A DNA stretch of 64,000 nt from Cytobacillus oceanisediminis (GTDB lineage Bacteria; Bacillota; Bacilli; Bacillales; Cytobacillaceae): contig NZ_QGTW01000016.1 in the NCBI RefSeq assembly GCF_003182355.1, positions 1-64,000 on the forward strand. The letters are read 5' to 3'. Within the stretch, counting starts at the first letter, position 1. Each line of letters opens with the position of its first letter. The notes below the pieces were generated by a model. The model was not told where the DNA came from, ran no database searches, and was given only the letters and a program-made list of their open reading frames with translations. Made by a program: the position numbers and the translations under genes. Shown here one piece after another: positions 63,880 through 64,000 of the stretch.

Positions 63880-63908
63880 ATTTTAATCAAATTTAATACA
63901 GTTTACAA
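63880..63908 (-). promoter_or_regulatory. promoter of tRNA-Sec gene 2
   Basis: On the minus strand TTGTAA, 17 bases, TAAAAT, ending 8 bases before the tRNA 5' end. TAAAAT is one base from TATAAT. Confidence 0.65.
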
Positions 63909-64000
63909 GGTGTTTTTTTAACTTTTTTAATTGTTAGACATATTAGAAAGTTAGTGGCATTTTGATATACTTATAATAGATAAGTAGAGATCATATTAGT

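Overview
The window looks like a Bacillaceae chromosome: low-GC Firmicute codon use, strong AGGAGG-type ribosome sites and a recognisable sirA-yneF ... ccdA-yneI-ccdC-yneK neighbourhood as in Bacillus subtilis. Its distinguishing trait is selenocysteine use: two tRNA-Sec genes (one per end of the variable region), selA, and two genes with in-frame UGA codons followed by hairpins (component B and selenoprotein A of a glycine/sarcosine/betaine reductase).

Region 1 (1-10.98 kb) is core genome: the 3' tail of a group II intron, sirA, yneF (with a decayed duplicate of its 3' end), a DUF6376-type lipoprotein, a BmrC/BmrD-like heterodimeric ABC exporter, a HAD phosphatase, a Spo0E-like phosphatase, and the cytochrome c biogenesis block ccdA / yneI / ccdC plus yneK. 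Three copies of a 135-195 bp repeat with terminal inverted repeats sit between these genes.

Region 2 (10.98-about 38 kb) is a tandem array of integrative elements in tRNA-Sec. The complete tRNA-Sec gene (10982-11078) is followed by a tyrosine recombinase, and a 72-bp copy of its 3' part (anticodon arm to CCA) recurs at 22079 and 36385, each again followed by a related recombinase gene. Element 1 (11.07 kb) carries a structured non-coding region, a frameshifted radC, a second small recombinase and a BcgI-like type IIB restriction system. Element 2 (14.3 kb) carries unknown genes including a two-gene operon of a multi-zinc-ribbon nuclease-like protein and a second nuclease-like protein, and a possible -1 frameshift fusion with a DUF3883-like domain. 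Element 3 is marked by a recombinase pseudogene; its right end is not visible.

Region 3 (39-63.9 kb) is a selenium and amine-reduction block: selA; citrate synthase and malic enzyme; a LysR regulator, YedE/YedF(TusA)-type selenium-associated proteins and a ModB-type permease with an unusual ATPase-binding-protein fusion; a sensor kinase; pyruvate carboxylase; a TetR regulator; a BCCT betaine transporter; and the operon grdE/I-like, grdB/H-like (Sec), trxB, grdC, trxA, grdA (Sec), ending beside the second tRNA-Sec gene. A 14-bp palindrome, ATAATC-NN-GATTAT, recurs in front of selA, citrate synthase, malic enzyme, lysR, the kinase, pyc, tetR, the BCCT gene and the grd operon. I infer that the TetR protein uses it to couple betaine uptake, reductive cleavage to a C2 acetyl unit, selenocysteine supply and anaplerosis. 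selB, selD and grdD are not in the window.
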